A stretch of 64,000 nucleotides of DNA from JAENVT01 sp963773085 (GTDB lineage: Bacteria; Actinomycetota; Acidimicrobiia; Acidimicrobiales; Ilumatobacteraceae): the NCBI GenBank assembly GCA_963773085.1, contig CAVYZS010000010.1:186001-250000 (forward strand), given 5' to 3'. Positions within the stretch are counted from its first letter, which is position 1; every line of letters starts with the position of its first letter. The position numbers and the translations under genes are program-made. The notes under the pieces are model-generated. The model ran no database searches and was not told the origin of the DNA. It saw only the letters and a program-made list of their open reading frames with translations. Of the stretch, positions 24,445 through 33,058 are shown in pieces.

Positions 24445-25554
24445 TCAGCGGACGGCCTGCCAGGCGCCGTTCGAGTCGGTGCTCGCGATCGCCGCGGCGA
24501 CCAATTCCTGCACCCTGGCGCCCGTCGCGAAGTCCGGTTCGATCAGCCGTCCGTCGGCGATCGCTGAGACCCAACCTCGTGTCATGGCCTCGGTTCGCCG
24601 GAAGATGTGACGGTAGGTGTCGTGCACAGGGGAGTGTGGCGCGCCGCTCCATACGTTGTCGGGAATTGGCAGCGGTTGCGCCGGGCCGGGCTCGCCGGCG
24701 CGCACGCCGCGCACCTCCTGCACACTGCTCCAGTCGTTGACGGCGTGGAGGGTTCCACCGCTGCCGTGCAAGTCGAGTTCGTGGATCTGCCCGAATGGCG
24801 TGCCCTCCCAACAGACGGCGCTGACCTGCAACGTGGCCGATGCGCCGGACTCGAAGCGAGCGAGGATCACTGCGCTGTCCTCGGCCTGTGTGTAGTTGGT
24901 CGTATCGGGACGGGGATCGCGGGGAACGAAGCGGTCGCGGTGGGCGCTGATCGCGATGACTTCGCCGAGGAACCATCTGGCCATGTCGAGCCAGTGGGAA
25001 CCGAGGTCGCCGAGAATTCCCGAGCCGGCCTTGGCCTCGTCGAAACGCCACGCGTAAGCGCCGTCTCGCGCATAGCCGGCGAAGTAGCGCATGCTCAAGT
25101 GGTAGGGCTGACCTACATAACCGTCGCTGATCAACTGCTTGACGAACCGATTGGTCGGCATGAAACGGTAGGTGAAGGGAACCATCGTCACCAACCCACG
25201 CGCCGTGGCGGTGGCGGCCATCTGCCGGGCCTCGGCGGTGTTCATGCCGAGCGGCTTTTCGCAGAGCACCGGAAGACCGCGATCGAGGGCCGCCATGGTG
25301 ATCTCGTGATGTGTCTCGTTCGGCGAGGCGACGATCACGGCGTCGATCACGTCGTTGTCGAGCATGGTCTCCCAGTCGCCGTAGTGGTGGGGGATGCTCC
25401 AGGTGGTGGCGACGGCACGGGTGCGGTCGAGGTCTCGTCCGCAGACGGCACTGATTCGCCCGATGGGATGATCGGCGAGTGCAGGAAGATACATCGCCTC
25501 TGACCACCAACTGGTGCCGACGAGACCGACTCGTATTCCCGTCCGGACACTCAT
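24445..25554 (-). CDS. Gfo/Idh/MocA-family oxidoreductase
   Basis: NAD(P)-dependent dehydrogenase of 369 residues. The N-terminus IRVGLVGTSWWSEAMYLPAL is the dinucleotide site, VIVASPNETHHEITMAAL and PVLCEKPLGMN (EKP motif) follow, and GSGILGDLGSHWLDMARWFLGE near residue 178 holds the substrate-domain His/Asp. Substrate, probably a sugar or polyol, is unknown. It converges with the RpiR gene 3 bp away and its start overlaps the DUF167 stop by 4 bases. Confidence 0.88.
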   Translation of the reverse strand: MSVRTGIRVGLVGTSWWSEAMYLPALADHPIGRISAVCGRDLDRTRAVATTWSIPHHYGDWETMLDNDVIDAVIVASPNETHHEITMAALDRGLPVLCEKPLGMNTAEARQMAATATARGLVTMVPFTYRFMPTNRFVKQLISDGYVGQPYHLSMRYFAGYARDGAYAWRFDEAKAGSGILGDLGSHWLDMARWFLGEVIAISAHRDRFVPRDPRPDTTNYTQAEDSAVILARFESGASATLQVSAVCWEGTPFGQIHELDLHGSGGTLHAVNDWSSVQEVRGVRAGEPGPAQPLPIPDNVWSGAPHSPVHDTYRHIFRRTEAMTRGWVSAIADGRLIEPDFATGARVQELVAAAIASTDSNGAWQAVR

Positions 25555-25841
25555 GTCGTGGATGCCCCGCTCTTGTGCAGCAGCTTCGTGAGACGCCCGA
25601 CATCGCCGCGGATCCGGACCAACTTGCGTCGCGCCGATGCACCCCTGACGATCTCGACCGCCGACGTTCGCACGCCGAACGTCGTGGCCAGAAGATCGAT
25701 CACGGCGTCGTTGGCTTGGCCATCGGCCGGGGGAGCACAGACACGAAGGGCCAGGACGCCGTCATACACACCGGCGACCGCCGAATGCGACGCACGCGGT
25801 CGTACGTGAACCTCGAACTCGATGGAGTCGACTGCCGGCAT
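25551..25841 (-). CDS. DUF167 (YggU) family protein
   Basis: 96 residues with the family core VHVRPRASHSAVAGVYDG, LRVCAPPADGQANDAVIDLLA and IVRGASARRKLVRIRG. The biochemical function of DUF167 is not known. The stop overlaps the downstream oxidoreductase start. It is complete. Confidence 0.88.
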   Translation of the reverse strand: MPAVDSIEFEVHVRPRASHSAVAGVYDGVLALRVCAPPADGQANDAVIDLLATTFGVRTSAVEIVRGASARRKLVRIRGDVGRLTKLLHKSGASTT

Positions 25842-25845
25842 CGCC

Positions 25846-26706
25846 TCAGTCTGGCAGGGGGCTTCCGAACCTGCCGTGGTCGAAGTCGACGAAGGCCTGT
25901 CGCACCTCGTCTTCTGTGTTCATCACGAACGGTCCGTAGCGAGCGACAGGTTCTCCGATCGGCTGTCCGGTCAGCACGACGACGTCCGAACGTGTGGCGA
26001 GGCCGGTGAGGGTCAGTTCGGCACCTTCGATCACTGCGAGCACACCTTCGTCGACCGCTGTGTCAGCGACTCGGAATCCTCCGGTCAGCGGATAGGCGAG
26101 CACGACATGCCCGGCGGGCAGCACTGTCGACACCGAGGCGCCCTCGTCGAGGGTGACGTGGGCGTACGAGATCGGGGTGTGCGTGCTGCCGGGACCGGTC
26201 AGCCCGAACAGCTCGCCGGCGATCACCCGCACCGTCGCACCATCGCGTTGTTCGATGGCGTTCTCCTCGGCACGGAGGTCCTGATAGGCCGGAGTTGTCA
26301 TCTTCAGCGACGCCGGCAGATTGACCCACAACTGCAAGCCGTGGCTGCGGCCGCCGCTCGCCTGCGCCGCGGCTGACGGCCCTTCTTTGTGCAGCACGCC
26401 GGAGCCCGCTGTCATCCACTGTGTGTCGCCGGCGTGCAAGAAGCCGTGGTTGCCCATCGAATCACGGTGCTCGGCATCACCTTCGAGCAGGTAGGTCACG
26501 GTCTCGAAGCCGCGATGTGGATGCCACGGCGTGCCCGTTCCCTCACCGGGACCGAACTCGACGGGTCCGAGGTGGTCGAACAGCAGGAACGGATCGAGGT
26601 GGGAGAGTGAGGCAGTGGGGAAGGGGCGGCGGACGACGAACCCGTCACCCTCGACGGCGCGCTGTGCTCGGACCAGGCGAGTGACGGTGGCAGTTGAAAC
26701 GGACAT
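25846..26706 (-). CDS. Pirin family protein
   Basis: Bicupin of 286 residues. The N-terminal cupin has FLLFDHLGPVEFGPGEGTGTPWHPHRGFETVTYLLEG with the metal-binding His residues and Glu, then MTAGSGVLHKEG. Pirins are iron proteins; some have quercetinase activity and others redox-sensing roles. The ATG at 26706 is preceded by AAAGGAG at a good distance, which decides against the GTG at 26727. Confidence 0.92.
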   Translation of the reverse strand: MSVSTATVTRLVRAQRAVEGDGFVVRRPFPTASLSHLDPFLLFDHLGPVEFGPGEGTGTPWHPHRGFETVTYLLEGDAEHRDSMGNHGFLHAGDTQWMTAGSGVLHKEGPSAAAQASGGRSHGLQLWVNLPASLKMTTPAYQDLRAEENAIEQRDGATVRVIAGELFGLTGPGSTHTPISYAHVTLDEGASVSTVLPAGHVVLAYPLTGGFRVADTAVDEGVLAVIEGAELTLTGLATRSDVVVLTGQPIGEPVARYGPFVMNTEDEVRQAFVDFDHGRFGSPLPD

Positions 26707-26717
26707 GGCATCTCCTT

Positions 26718-26733
26718 TGTTGTTCACACAACA
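26718..26733. promoter_or_regulatory. Inverted repeat upstream of pirin
   Basis: TGTTGT-TCAC-ACAACA is a perfect 6-bp dyad with a 4-base centre, immediately upstream of the pirin ribosome-binding site. It is AT-rich compared with its surroundings and is a candidate operator, for example for a MarR- or HxlR-type repressor; the regulator is unknown. Confidence 0.4.
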
Positions 26734-26763
26734 GTTTGAGTTACCAAAGTATTCCTTCGACGA

Positions 26764-27081
26764 TCAAGCCCCGAGCAGGCGCACGCGCGACAGGGTCCGC
26801 ACACGGGCGTGGTCGATGTCGGCGCGTAGCGCCGCCCAGGCCTCTTCGACGCTTGCCCCGGTCGCTGACGCCACGACCATCGTGCCGTCGAATCGCTCGG
26901 CCTCGGCGATCCAGATGGCTTCGATTTCGACGAGACGACCATCGCGCCCGCGAACATGGTTCTCGCGGTAGTCGAGCATCGTCCGCCAACCGGCACGCTC
27001 GAGCGCCCGTCTGTCCACCGGCTCGAGGCACTCGCCGTGCCGTCTGGGTCGCTGAGCGGAATGCCGCATGCTGATCGCCAT
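26764..27081 (-). CDS. Hypothetical protein
   Basis: 105 residues from an ATG at 27081 (another ATG lies at 27069). The middle reads WRTMLDYRENHVRGRDGRLVEIEAIWIAEAERFDGTMVVASATGASVEEAWAALRADID, an alternation of strands and helix that looks like a small alpha/beta domain. No family recognised. The codon pattern resembles its neighbours, which is the main reason to keep it. Confidence 0.5.
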   Translation of the reverse strand: MAISMRHSAQRPRRHGECLEPVDRRALERAGWRTMLDYRENHVRGRDGRLVEIEAIWIAEAERFDGTMVVASATGASVEEAWAALRADIDHARVRTLSRVRLLGA

Positions 27082-27181
27082 CGTGTGATTGTGAACCACC
27101 CACCCTGTGGATCGTCAGTACCAACTACCTGTGGATTCGTTGGGGACAAGCCGGTCGGCGCGACTGCGCGAAACTGACGTG

Positions 27182-27643
27182 ATGTCTGCACAATCACGTC
27201 TCGCCGAGCTCGGCATCGAACTCCCCACACCCATGACCCCGGCGGGGATGTATCGCCCGTCGGTCCGCGTCGGCGACCTGATCTTCCTGTCGGGTGCCGG
27301 CCCGGTGCAGCCCGGGGGAGAGCTGGTGAAGGGCAAGGTCGGCGACACCGTGAGCTTGGACGCAGCACGGGCAGCCGCCAGGCTTGTCGGGCTGCAACTG
27401 CTCGCCGTGCTGCACGCCGAGCTTGGTTCGCTCGACGAGGTGGTGCAGGTCGTCAAGTTGTTGGGGATGGTCAACTGCGCGCCAGGGTTCAACAACACGC
27501 CCGGAGTGATCGACGGTTGCTCCGAGTTGTTCATCGAAGTCTTCGGCGAAGCCGGGCGGGCAGCGCGAAGCGCCGTTGGCATGGCCGAGCTCCCGTTCGA
27601 CCTCTCGGTCGAAATCGAGGCGATCGTGCAGGTTCGCGCCTAG
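27182..27643 (+). CDS. RidA family protein
   Basis: 153 residues of the YjgF/YER057c/UK114 group: IELPTPMTPAGMYRPSVRVGDLIFLSGAGPV near the start, then GGELVKGKVGDTVSLDAARAAARLVGLQLLAVL and FNNTPGVIDGCSELFIEVFGEAGRAARSAVGMAELPFDLSVEIEAIV at the end. The Arg of the final RxAVG segment, needed by RidA imine deaminases, is present. It may remove reactive enamines made by PLP enzymes. It lies 9 bp before the next gene. Confidence 0.88.
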   Translation: MSAQSRLAELGIELPTPMTPAGMYRPSVRVGDLIFLSGAGPVQPGGELVKGKVGDTVSLDAARAAARLVGLQLLAVLHAELGSLDEVVQVVKLLGMVNCAPGFNNTPGVIDGCSELFIEVFGEAGRAARSAVGMAELPFDLSVEIEAIVQVRA

Positions 27644-27652
27644 AGTTTCGTC

Positions 27653-28024
27653 ATGACGAAAGTCGAAATTGACCGAGGGGTGCCTGTGTCGCGGTGCCGG
27701 TGGTGCCGTCGCGTGCTGCCAACGCAAACGATGGGTCGCCCGCGGGTGTTCTGCAGCCAGGCGTGCCGCCAATGGGACTGGGTCGGCCGGCAGCGGGCTC
27801 GGGAACTGCAACTCAACGAGACCGAGTTGATCATCACCAAAGCCGAGTTGGACGAACTTCACGATGAGTTGTACGTGTTGGCCTGTGCCGTCGACGACGT
27901 CGAGCGCGATCTCGTCGCCGCCGGGAAGCAGCCCGAAACGGTCGAGATCAGGGAGATGTTGTCGTGGCTGCTCGACGCGGCACGCCCGATCCGTGATCGA
28001 GAGCTGGCGATACAACGCCCATAA
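27653..28024 (+). CDS. Small protein with N-terminal zinc-finger-like Cys motif
   Basis: 123 residues. CRWCRRVLPTQTMGRPRVFCSQACRQWDWV near the start has Cys pairs (CxxC and CxxxC) like a treble-clef zinc finger in small actinobacterial proteins; the rest is predicted helix (ELDELHDELYVLACAVDDVERDLVAAG). Function unknown. It starts 9 bp after RidA and is followed by a strong hairpin. Confidence 0.7.
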   Translation: MTKVEIDRGVPVSRCRWCRRVLPTQTMGRPRVFCSQACRQWDWVGRQRARELQLNETELIITKAELDELHDELYVLACAVDDVERDLVAAGKQPETVEIREMLSWLLDAARPIRDRELAIQRP

Positions 28025-28097
28025 TCATCGTTATGTCAGGTTGACGGAATGCCGGCCGACCGGACCGTGCATTTGGAGCCACCCCGGGCGTGGCCTG

Positions 28098-28140
28098 AAA
28101 CACTCCACACCGGCCGGGTGCAAGTGCCTGTGGAGTGTTT
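28098..28140. terminator. Perfect 12-bp inverted repeat (hairpin)
   Basis: AAACACTCCACA (28098-28109) pairs without mismatch with TGTGGAGTGTTT (28129-28140) around a 19-base loop. It lies 73 bp after the zinc-finger gene and 100 bp before the hsp20 start. There is no clear U-run on the plus strand, so it could be a terminator, an attenuator for hsp20 or a protein-binding dyad. The 28025-28240 gap holds no other feature that I can see. Confidence 0.5.
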
Positions 28141-28240
28141 GGCGTGCCACCGCAGCGCCATCTTCGGTGACCTTGGTCCCTTCAACTGCGGACGTTTGCG
28201 CGCCCACTGGAGGCAAACAAGCCCAACGAAAGCGAGGCTG

Positions 28241-28670
28241 ATGACTGACATCGATGTGAGAAGGACCGCAAGATCGGTCGGCTTTCGACTGGTTCGAGCC
28301 TGACGTCGTCAAGTTCTTCGAGGGCTACCGGCCTTCGAGGATCGGATGCGCGTCGAGAGGAAGTGGTCGGTGACGACCTGGTCATCCGCGCCGAGGTACC
28401 CGGCGTCGATCCCGACAAGGACGTCGAGATCACCGTCGACAACGAGGTGCTGACAGTCGTGCCGAACGGCGCAAGGAGGAGACATCGAAGATCGAAGGCG
28501 GGTACCGCTCGGAGTTCCGCTACGGATCGTTCACCCGCTCCATCCGACTTCCGCGAGGCGCCACGGCAAAGGACGTCAAGGCGACGTACCGAGACGGCAT
28601 CCTCGAGGTCAAGGTGTCGGTGCCGAAGGTCGAGACCACCGCCCAGAAGGTGGCGATCACCAAGATCTGA
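28241..28670 (+). pseudogene. Small heat-shock protein Hsp20, several frameshifts
   Basis: The alpha-crystallin domain can be read only by joining frames: FDWFEPDVVKFFEG, FEDRMRVE, VVGDDLVIRAEVPGVDPDKDVEI, AERRKEETSKIEGGYRSEFRYGSFTRSIRLPRGATAKDVKATYRDGILEVKV and PKVETTAQKVAITKI. The order and spacing are those of an intact Hsp20 of about 140 residues, but at least four single-base shifts are needed in 430 bp. Either a recently decayed gene or local sequence error; conservation of every block favours error. Confidence 0.75.
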
Positions 28671-28800
28671 CGAACCTTGACGCGGTTGGGTCTTGCTCCT
28701 CGGTACGGCAGGCTGCACCTCGACTTTGGAGGTGACGACGATTGACCCGCAAGTGCGAGATGGTCCTCGGCATGGGCCGTAACTCCGCGACAATGAGTCG

Positions 28801-29570
28801 ATGAGCATCGTCGTTGACCAACCGGCCGAGAAGGTTCTCACGATCGGCATCAATCGTCCGGCAGCCCGCAACGCCGTCGATGGGCCCACCGCCCGGGCGC
28901 TGGCCGAAGAGTTCCGGGCCTTCGATGCCGACCCGGACCTCCACGTCGCCGTGCTGTACGGGCTCGAGGGCACCTTCTGTGCCGGAGCCGACCTGAAGCA
29001 GATCGGTTCCGGCAACGGCAATCGGGTCGAGCGGGACATGTCGCTGGACGGACCGCTCGGGCCCGACGCGGATGCTGCTCGACAAGCCGGTGATTGCTGC
29101 CGTCGAGGGCTATGCGGTCGCCGGCGGGCTGGAGCTGGCGTTGTGGTGCGATCTCCGTGTGGCAGCCGCGACGCGGTGTTCGGTGTCTATTGCCGGCGAT
29201 GGGGGGTCCCGTTGATCGACGGTGGCACGATACGGCTCCCCCGCCTCGTCGGGCACAGCCACGCCCTCGACATGATCTTGACCGGCCGCGGGGTTTCCGG
29301 TGACGAGGCGCTGAGGATGGGGCTCGCCAATCGGATCGTTGCTCACGGCGAGCGCTCTTGATGCCGCGGTCGCGCTTGGCAGCCGAGATCGCCGCGCTCC
29401 CCCAGCGCTGCCTGCGCTCGGATCGCCGCAGCAGCTACGACCAGTGGGGGTTGACGTTCGACGAGGCACTGGCCAACGAGACCGAACTGGGTCTCGCCAC
29501 GATCTTGTCCGGCGAGACCCAGGAGGGCGCGGCCCGATTCGCCGCCGGCGAGGGCCGCCACGGAGCCTGA
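28801..29570 (+). pseudogene. Enoyl-CoA hydratase family protein, frameshifted
   Basis: From ATG 28801 the crotonase signatures appear in order: INRPAARNAVDGPTARALAEEF, GTFCAGADLKQIGSG, then, after a shift near 29068, MLLDKPVIAAVEGYAVAGGLELALWCDLRVAA, and back after about 29170 to GVPLIDGGTIRLPRLVGHSHALDMILTGR; a third shift near 29360 leads to the C-terminal AAEIAALPQRCLRSDRRSSYDQWG. Restored length about 256 residues, normal. It is not a close copy of the hydratase at 15875-16660. Loss of frame here is of the same type as in hsp20 just upstream. Confidence 0.75.
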
Positions 29571-29620
29571 CGGTCACGTCCGAAAGAACTCGTGTGGCAC
29601 CCCTTTGTCATGATGGGTGG

Positions 29621-30832
29621 ATGGAGTTGGCTGAGGTGCACGAGCTGGTCGGGCGGGTGGCGGTGGTTGATGCCGGGTGTGCCGATCGGGTCGTGTTGGA
29701 GGCTGCGGTGGGTGAGTTGCGGCGGTTGAAGTCGTGGGTCGAAGGCCGCGAGGTCGCCGTCGCTCGAGGGTTGGCGGCGGTGTCGTCGTTCCCCGAGAAA
29801 TCCTTGGCCGACGCCTCCCGCTGCAGTATCCGTCAGGCCGAACAGGTGCTGCGCCGTGCCGGGACCGTCGAACAGATCCCGCGAGTTCGGGGTCGTCGCT
29901 CGACGCCGGGCGGGTCTCGGGTGAGCATCTCGATGTCCTGACTCGGGTGTTGCGCCAGGTCGACCCGGGTGTCCGTGACCGGCTGGCTGCCGACGCTGAA
30001 CGGCTGGTGTTGATCGCCGAACAATTCGACAGCGGACGAGTTCGCTCGCACGGTTCGTGGCCAGGCGCGACGGTTGGAGGCCGATGGTGACGGCCTCGAC
30101 CGCCTCGAACGGCAACGGCGGGCGGTGCGGTTGAACACCTGGATCGACCGCGACAGCGGGTTGGGGCGCTGGTCGGCGTTCTGGGACCCGGAGACGATGC
30201 TGCGGTTGGAGAACCGCCTCGACGCCCAAGTCCAAGCCCTGTTCCACGATCGCCAACCCGACGGCTGCCCGACGGACCTGTTCGAGAAACAGTCCTACCT
30301 ACGCGCCCACGCCCTGCTCGCCCTCTTGGATGGTGGCGGGGTCCGCTTGGGTCGACCCGAGATCGTCGTTGTCGTCGATCACACCACCGCCAGCGCTGAA
30401 CCGGTCATCGACTGGGGGTTACCCGTCGAACTCCCCCGACAGGTCCTCGCCGATCTGTACCAGACCGCCACCGTGCACACCGTGGTGGTTCGTAACGGGG
30501 TGATCATCGACGCCCCCGGCCAACTCGACCTCGGCCGCACATCACGAGTTGCCAATCGTGCCCAACGACGCGCTCTCGGCGCGGTGTACACGACCTGTGC
30601 GATACCAGGGTGTCGGGTGCGTTACAGCCGCACCAAACTGCACCACGTCATCTGGTGGCACCACGGCGGACCATCTGATCTCGACAACTTCCTCCCGGTC
30701 TGCGAACAGCACCACCACAACATCCACAACGACGACTGGCACCTGACCCTCACCCCCGACCGCCAACTGACCATCCGCTTCCCCGACGGAACCATCATGA
30801 CCACCGGCCCACCCAAACGAGACGCCGCCTAG
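29621..30832 (+). pseudogene. DUF222/HNH endonuclease protein, two frameshifts
   Basis: Actinobacterial 13E12-type repeat protein in three frame segments: MELAEVHELVGRVAVVDAG to about 29900, LDAGRVSGEHLDVLTRVLRQVDPGVRDRLAADAERLV, and from about 30070 RLNTWIDRDSGLGRWSAFWDPE onward. The end contains the HNH motif: CAIPGCRVRYSRTKLHHVIWWHHGGPSDLDNFLPVCEQHHHNIH. Such genes are multicopy in actinobacteria and may be selfish or defence-related; role unknown. Confidence 0.78.
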
Positions 30833-30845
30833 GGCCGTGGGTAGC

Positions 30846-31217
30846 TCAGCGAACGTTGACGAGATCGACGACGAACACCAGGGTCTCGCCGCCCTTGATC
30901 ACCCCACCCGCTCCCCTGCTGCCGTACCCGAGGTGCGGCGGAATCGTCAGCCGCCGACGGCCGCCGACGCGCATACCGGCCACGCCCTTGTCCCAGCCCT
31001 CGATCACCTCGCGCGCCCCGAGCCGGAAGTCGAACACGTCGCCGCGGCTCCAACTGGCGTCGAACTCCTGGCCGTCGCTCCATGCCGCCCCGGCGTAGTG
31101 GACGTACACCCGCTTGCCGATCACGGCCTCGTCGCCGTCGCCCACGGTTTCGTCCTCGATCACGAGGTCAGCGGGTGGCTCGTTGTCGGGGATGATGATC
31201 GTCGGTCGCTCAGCCAT
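30846..31217 (-). CDS. FKBP-type peptidyl-prolyl isomerase
   Basis: 123 residues, single FKBP domain without signal peptide: VYVHYAGAAWSDGQEFDASWSRGDVFDFRLGAREVIEGWDKGVAGMRVGGRRRLTIPPHLGYGSRGAGGVIKGGETLVFVVDLVNV. The aromatic pocket residues (Tyr, Phe, Trp, Tyr) are in place. It catalyses proline cis-trans isomerisation in the cytoplasm. Confidence 0.93.
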   Translation of the reverse strand: MAERPTIIIPDNEPPADLVIEDETVGDGDEAVIGKRVYVHYAGAAWSDGQEFDASWSRGDVFDFRLGAREVIEGWDKGVAGMRVGGRRRLTIPPHLGYGSRGAGGVIKGGETLVFVVDLVNVR

Positions 31218-31259
31218 GAGCCGACTGTATCGGCCCGAGAGACTCCGCTTCGGCCACCG

Positions 31260-31679
31260 CTACGGTGTCGGCTGCAACCGCGGCCGCACGTACGTCCCTT
31301 GGGCGACGGCGACGGGCTTGAAGATGTCGTCGGTCCACGCCACGATCGAACCGACGAGCGAGCGCCGACCGACATCGTGTAGTTCTGCACGGGCGCGGAT
31401 CACGGATCCCCTTGCCGGGCGGAGGAAGCGGATCGACATCTCGCTCGTCAACGTCATCGGCTCGATTCCGATCACCGTGAAGCACGCATAGAACAGCGCT
31501 GCGTCGCACAGCCCGAACACGGTCGGTCCGCTGATGATTCCACCCGGCCGCAGCGTCATGGCGTCAGCGCTGAGGCAGGCGACTGCCCAACCGTCGCCGA
31601 CCTCTTCGCAGCGGTTGCTGCTGGCCTGGAACTGGGCCCCCAGGAAGTCATTGATCTGGGAAGTGGTGACCACACTCAT
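31260..31679 (-). CDS. PaaI-type hotdog thioesterase
   Basis: 139 residues with the hotdog core ACLSADAMTLRPGGIISGPTVFGLCDAALFYACFTVIG; the HGG of classic PaaI is replaced by LRPGGIISGP, as in several proteins annotated as acyl-CoA thioesterases, and the strands MSIRFLRPARGSVIRARAEL and FKPVAVAQGTYV follow. Substrate unknown. The ATG at 31679 is used; the much longer frame to 32360 covers the antisense of the neighbouring gene. Confidence 0.75.
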   Translation of the reverse strand: MSVVTTSQINDFLGAQFQASSNRCEEVGDGWAVACLSADAMTLRPGGIISGPTVFGLCDAALFYACFTVIGIEPMTLTSEMSIRFLRPARGSVIRARAELHDVGRRSLVGSIVAWTDDIFKPVAVAQGTYVRPRLQPTP

Positions 31680-31748
31680 GGCGCCGGACTGTACCCGTGG
31701 GACATCGGGTGCCGCCGATTCGGGCCCGGCGGCGGCGAGAATAGGACA

Positions 31749-33034
31749 ATGGCGAGGCGTGTGTGGATGATCGGTGCCGCCGGCCTCGCCGTGGTGGGCT
31801 TCGCTTGGATGCGGAGCTCGTCCGGCGAGACCGCAGCCAAACCGGCGGCGGAGTCGGTTTCGACGTCGCCCGGCGCGACTGCGCGGACTGCGCAGACAGA
31901 TTCGACCCAACCCACGACCACCACGGCACCCGCAACGACCACCACGGCAGCACCCGCAACAACGGCAGCAGCAACCACGACCACACCGACGACCACCGTC
32001 ACGACGACGCCTGTCGTGAACAACGCTCCGTTCAACAGCGCCGCCTTCGACACCGTGATTGCCGGCGCAACCGTCGATCTCGGCGACCTCGGGGCGGGCG
32101 TTGCCGTCATTCGCGACGGCCAAGTGCTGCACACTGCGGCATTCGGCATGGAGAACCCGTTCGAGGCCAAAGTGGCCACCGTCGATACCCGATTCCGCAT
32201 CGCCAGCGTGTCCAAGATGTTCACGGCGGTGGCCATCATGCAGTTGGCCAACGACGGATCGATTGAACTCGACCAGCCGTTCGTCGGCCAGCTCGGCCTC
32301 GACGGACCCTTCACCGATTCCCGCCTGGCAACCGTCACCGTGCGGCAACTGCTCTCGCACATGTCGGGCTTCGCTGTGTCACGGGGAGTCTTCTTCGGGC
32401 ACGGCGCCAACACCTGGCAGGACGCGGCCAACGCGGCGCTGGGTCAGGTGCTGCAGTTCGATCCCGGCACCGCGTTTCAGTACAGCAACACCAACTACTG
32501 CCTGCTCGGCCTCCTGCTGGAGGCGATCACCGGCCAGCCATTCGAAACGGCCATTCGGGATCTGGTGTTGGAACCCATCGGGCGCGGGCCCACCTCGCGC
32601 CGACCTTCGATACCAAACCGGGTGACGCCCTGCACGCCTCCGGCGCGGGGCGGAACTACATGGAGGTGCTCGGTCCTGCGGGTGGATGGGTGGCAACGCC
32701 CCTCGACGTGGCCAAGCTCGCCGCATCGCTGCGCGCCGAATCGCCTGGAGTGCACCTGCTCGACAGCGCCACCGTCGACACGATGCGCGTCCCGGTCCCG
32801 GTCCCCGTCGAAGTGCCCCCTCCGGTCAGCGGTTGGAGCTACGGCCTCGGGCTGATGCTGTTCGTCGATGGCTCGTGGGGGCATACCGGCACCATCGAGT
32901 CGACTCATTCAATCGTGATCAACCGACCCGACGGGCTCACCGTTGCACTACTGGTCAGCGGTAAGTATCCGACGATTTCCGATGACCTCGTGGCGGTGAT
33001 CGACCAGGCGGTCACCGCCAGCGCTGCGCCCTGA
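31749..33034 (+). CDS. Beta-lactamase-like serine hydrolase, one frameshift
   Basis: A secreted or membrane-anchored class C/DD-peptidase-like protein. N-terminal hydrophobic segment (VWMIGAAGLAVVGFAWM), then a Thr/Ala/Pro linker of about 40 residues. The catalytic Ser-x-x-Lys is in RIASVSKMF, the second motif is YSNTNY, and the third region GHTG appears after a frame change near 32585 (GWSYGLGLMLFVDGSWGHTGTI). It probably hydrolyses cell-wall peptides or other esters rather than antibiotics; the family is broad. All other parts are intact. Confidence 0.82.
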
Positions 33035-33058
33035 GAGCAACCGGCTACCTTCAGCATC

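Noticed and set aside
29621..30832. A mobile element or intein carrying the HNH endonuclease
   Set aside because: No terminal repeats or host-gene interruption are visible; DUF222/HNH proteins are common as free-standing genes in actinobacteria.
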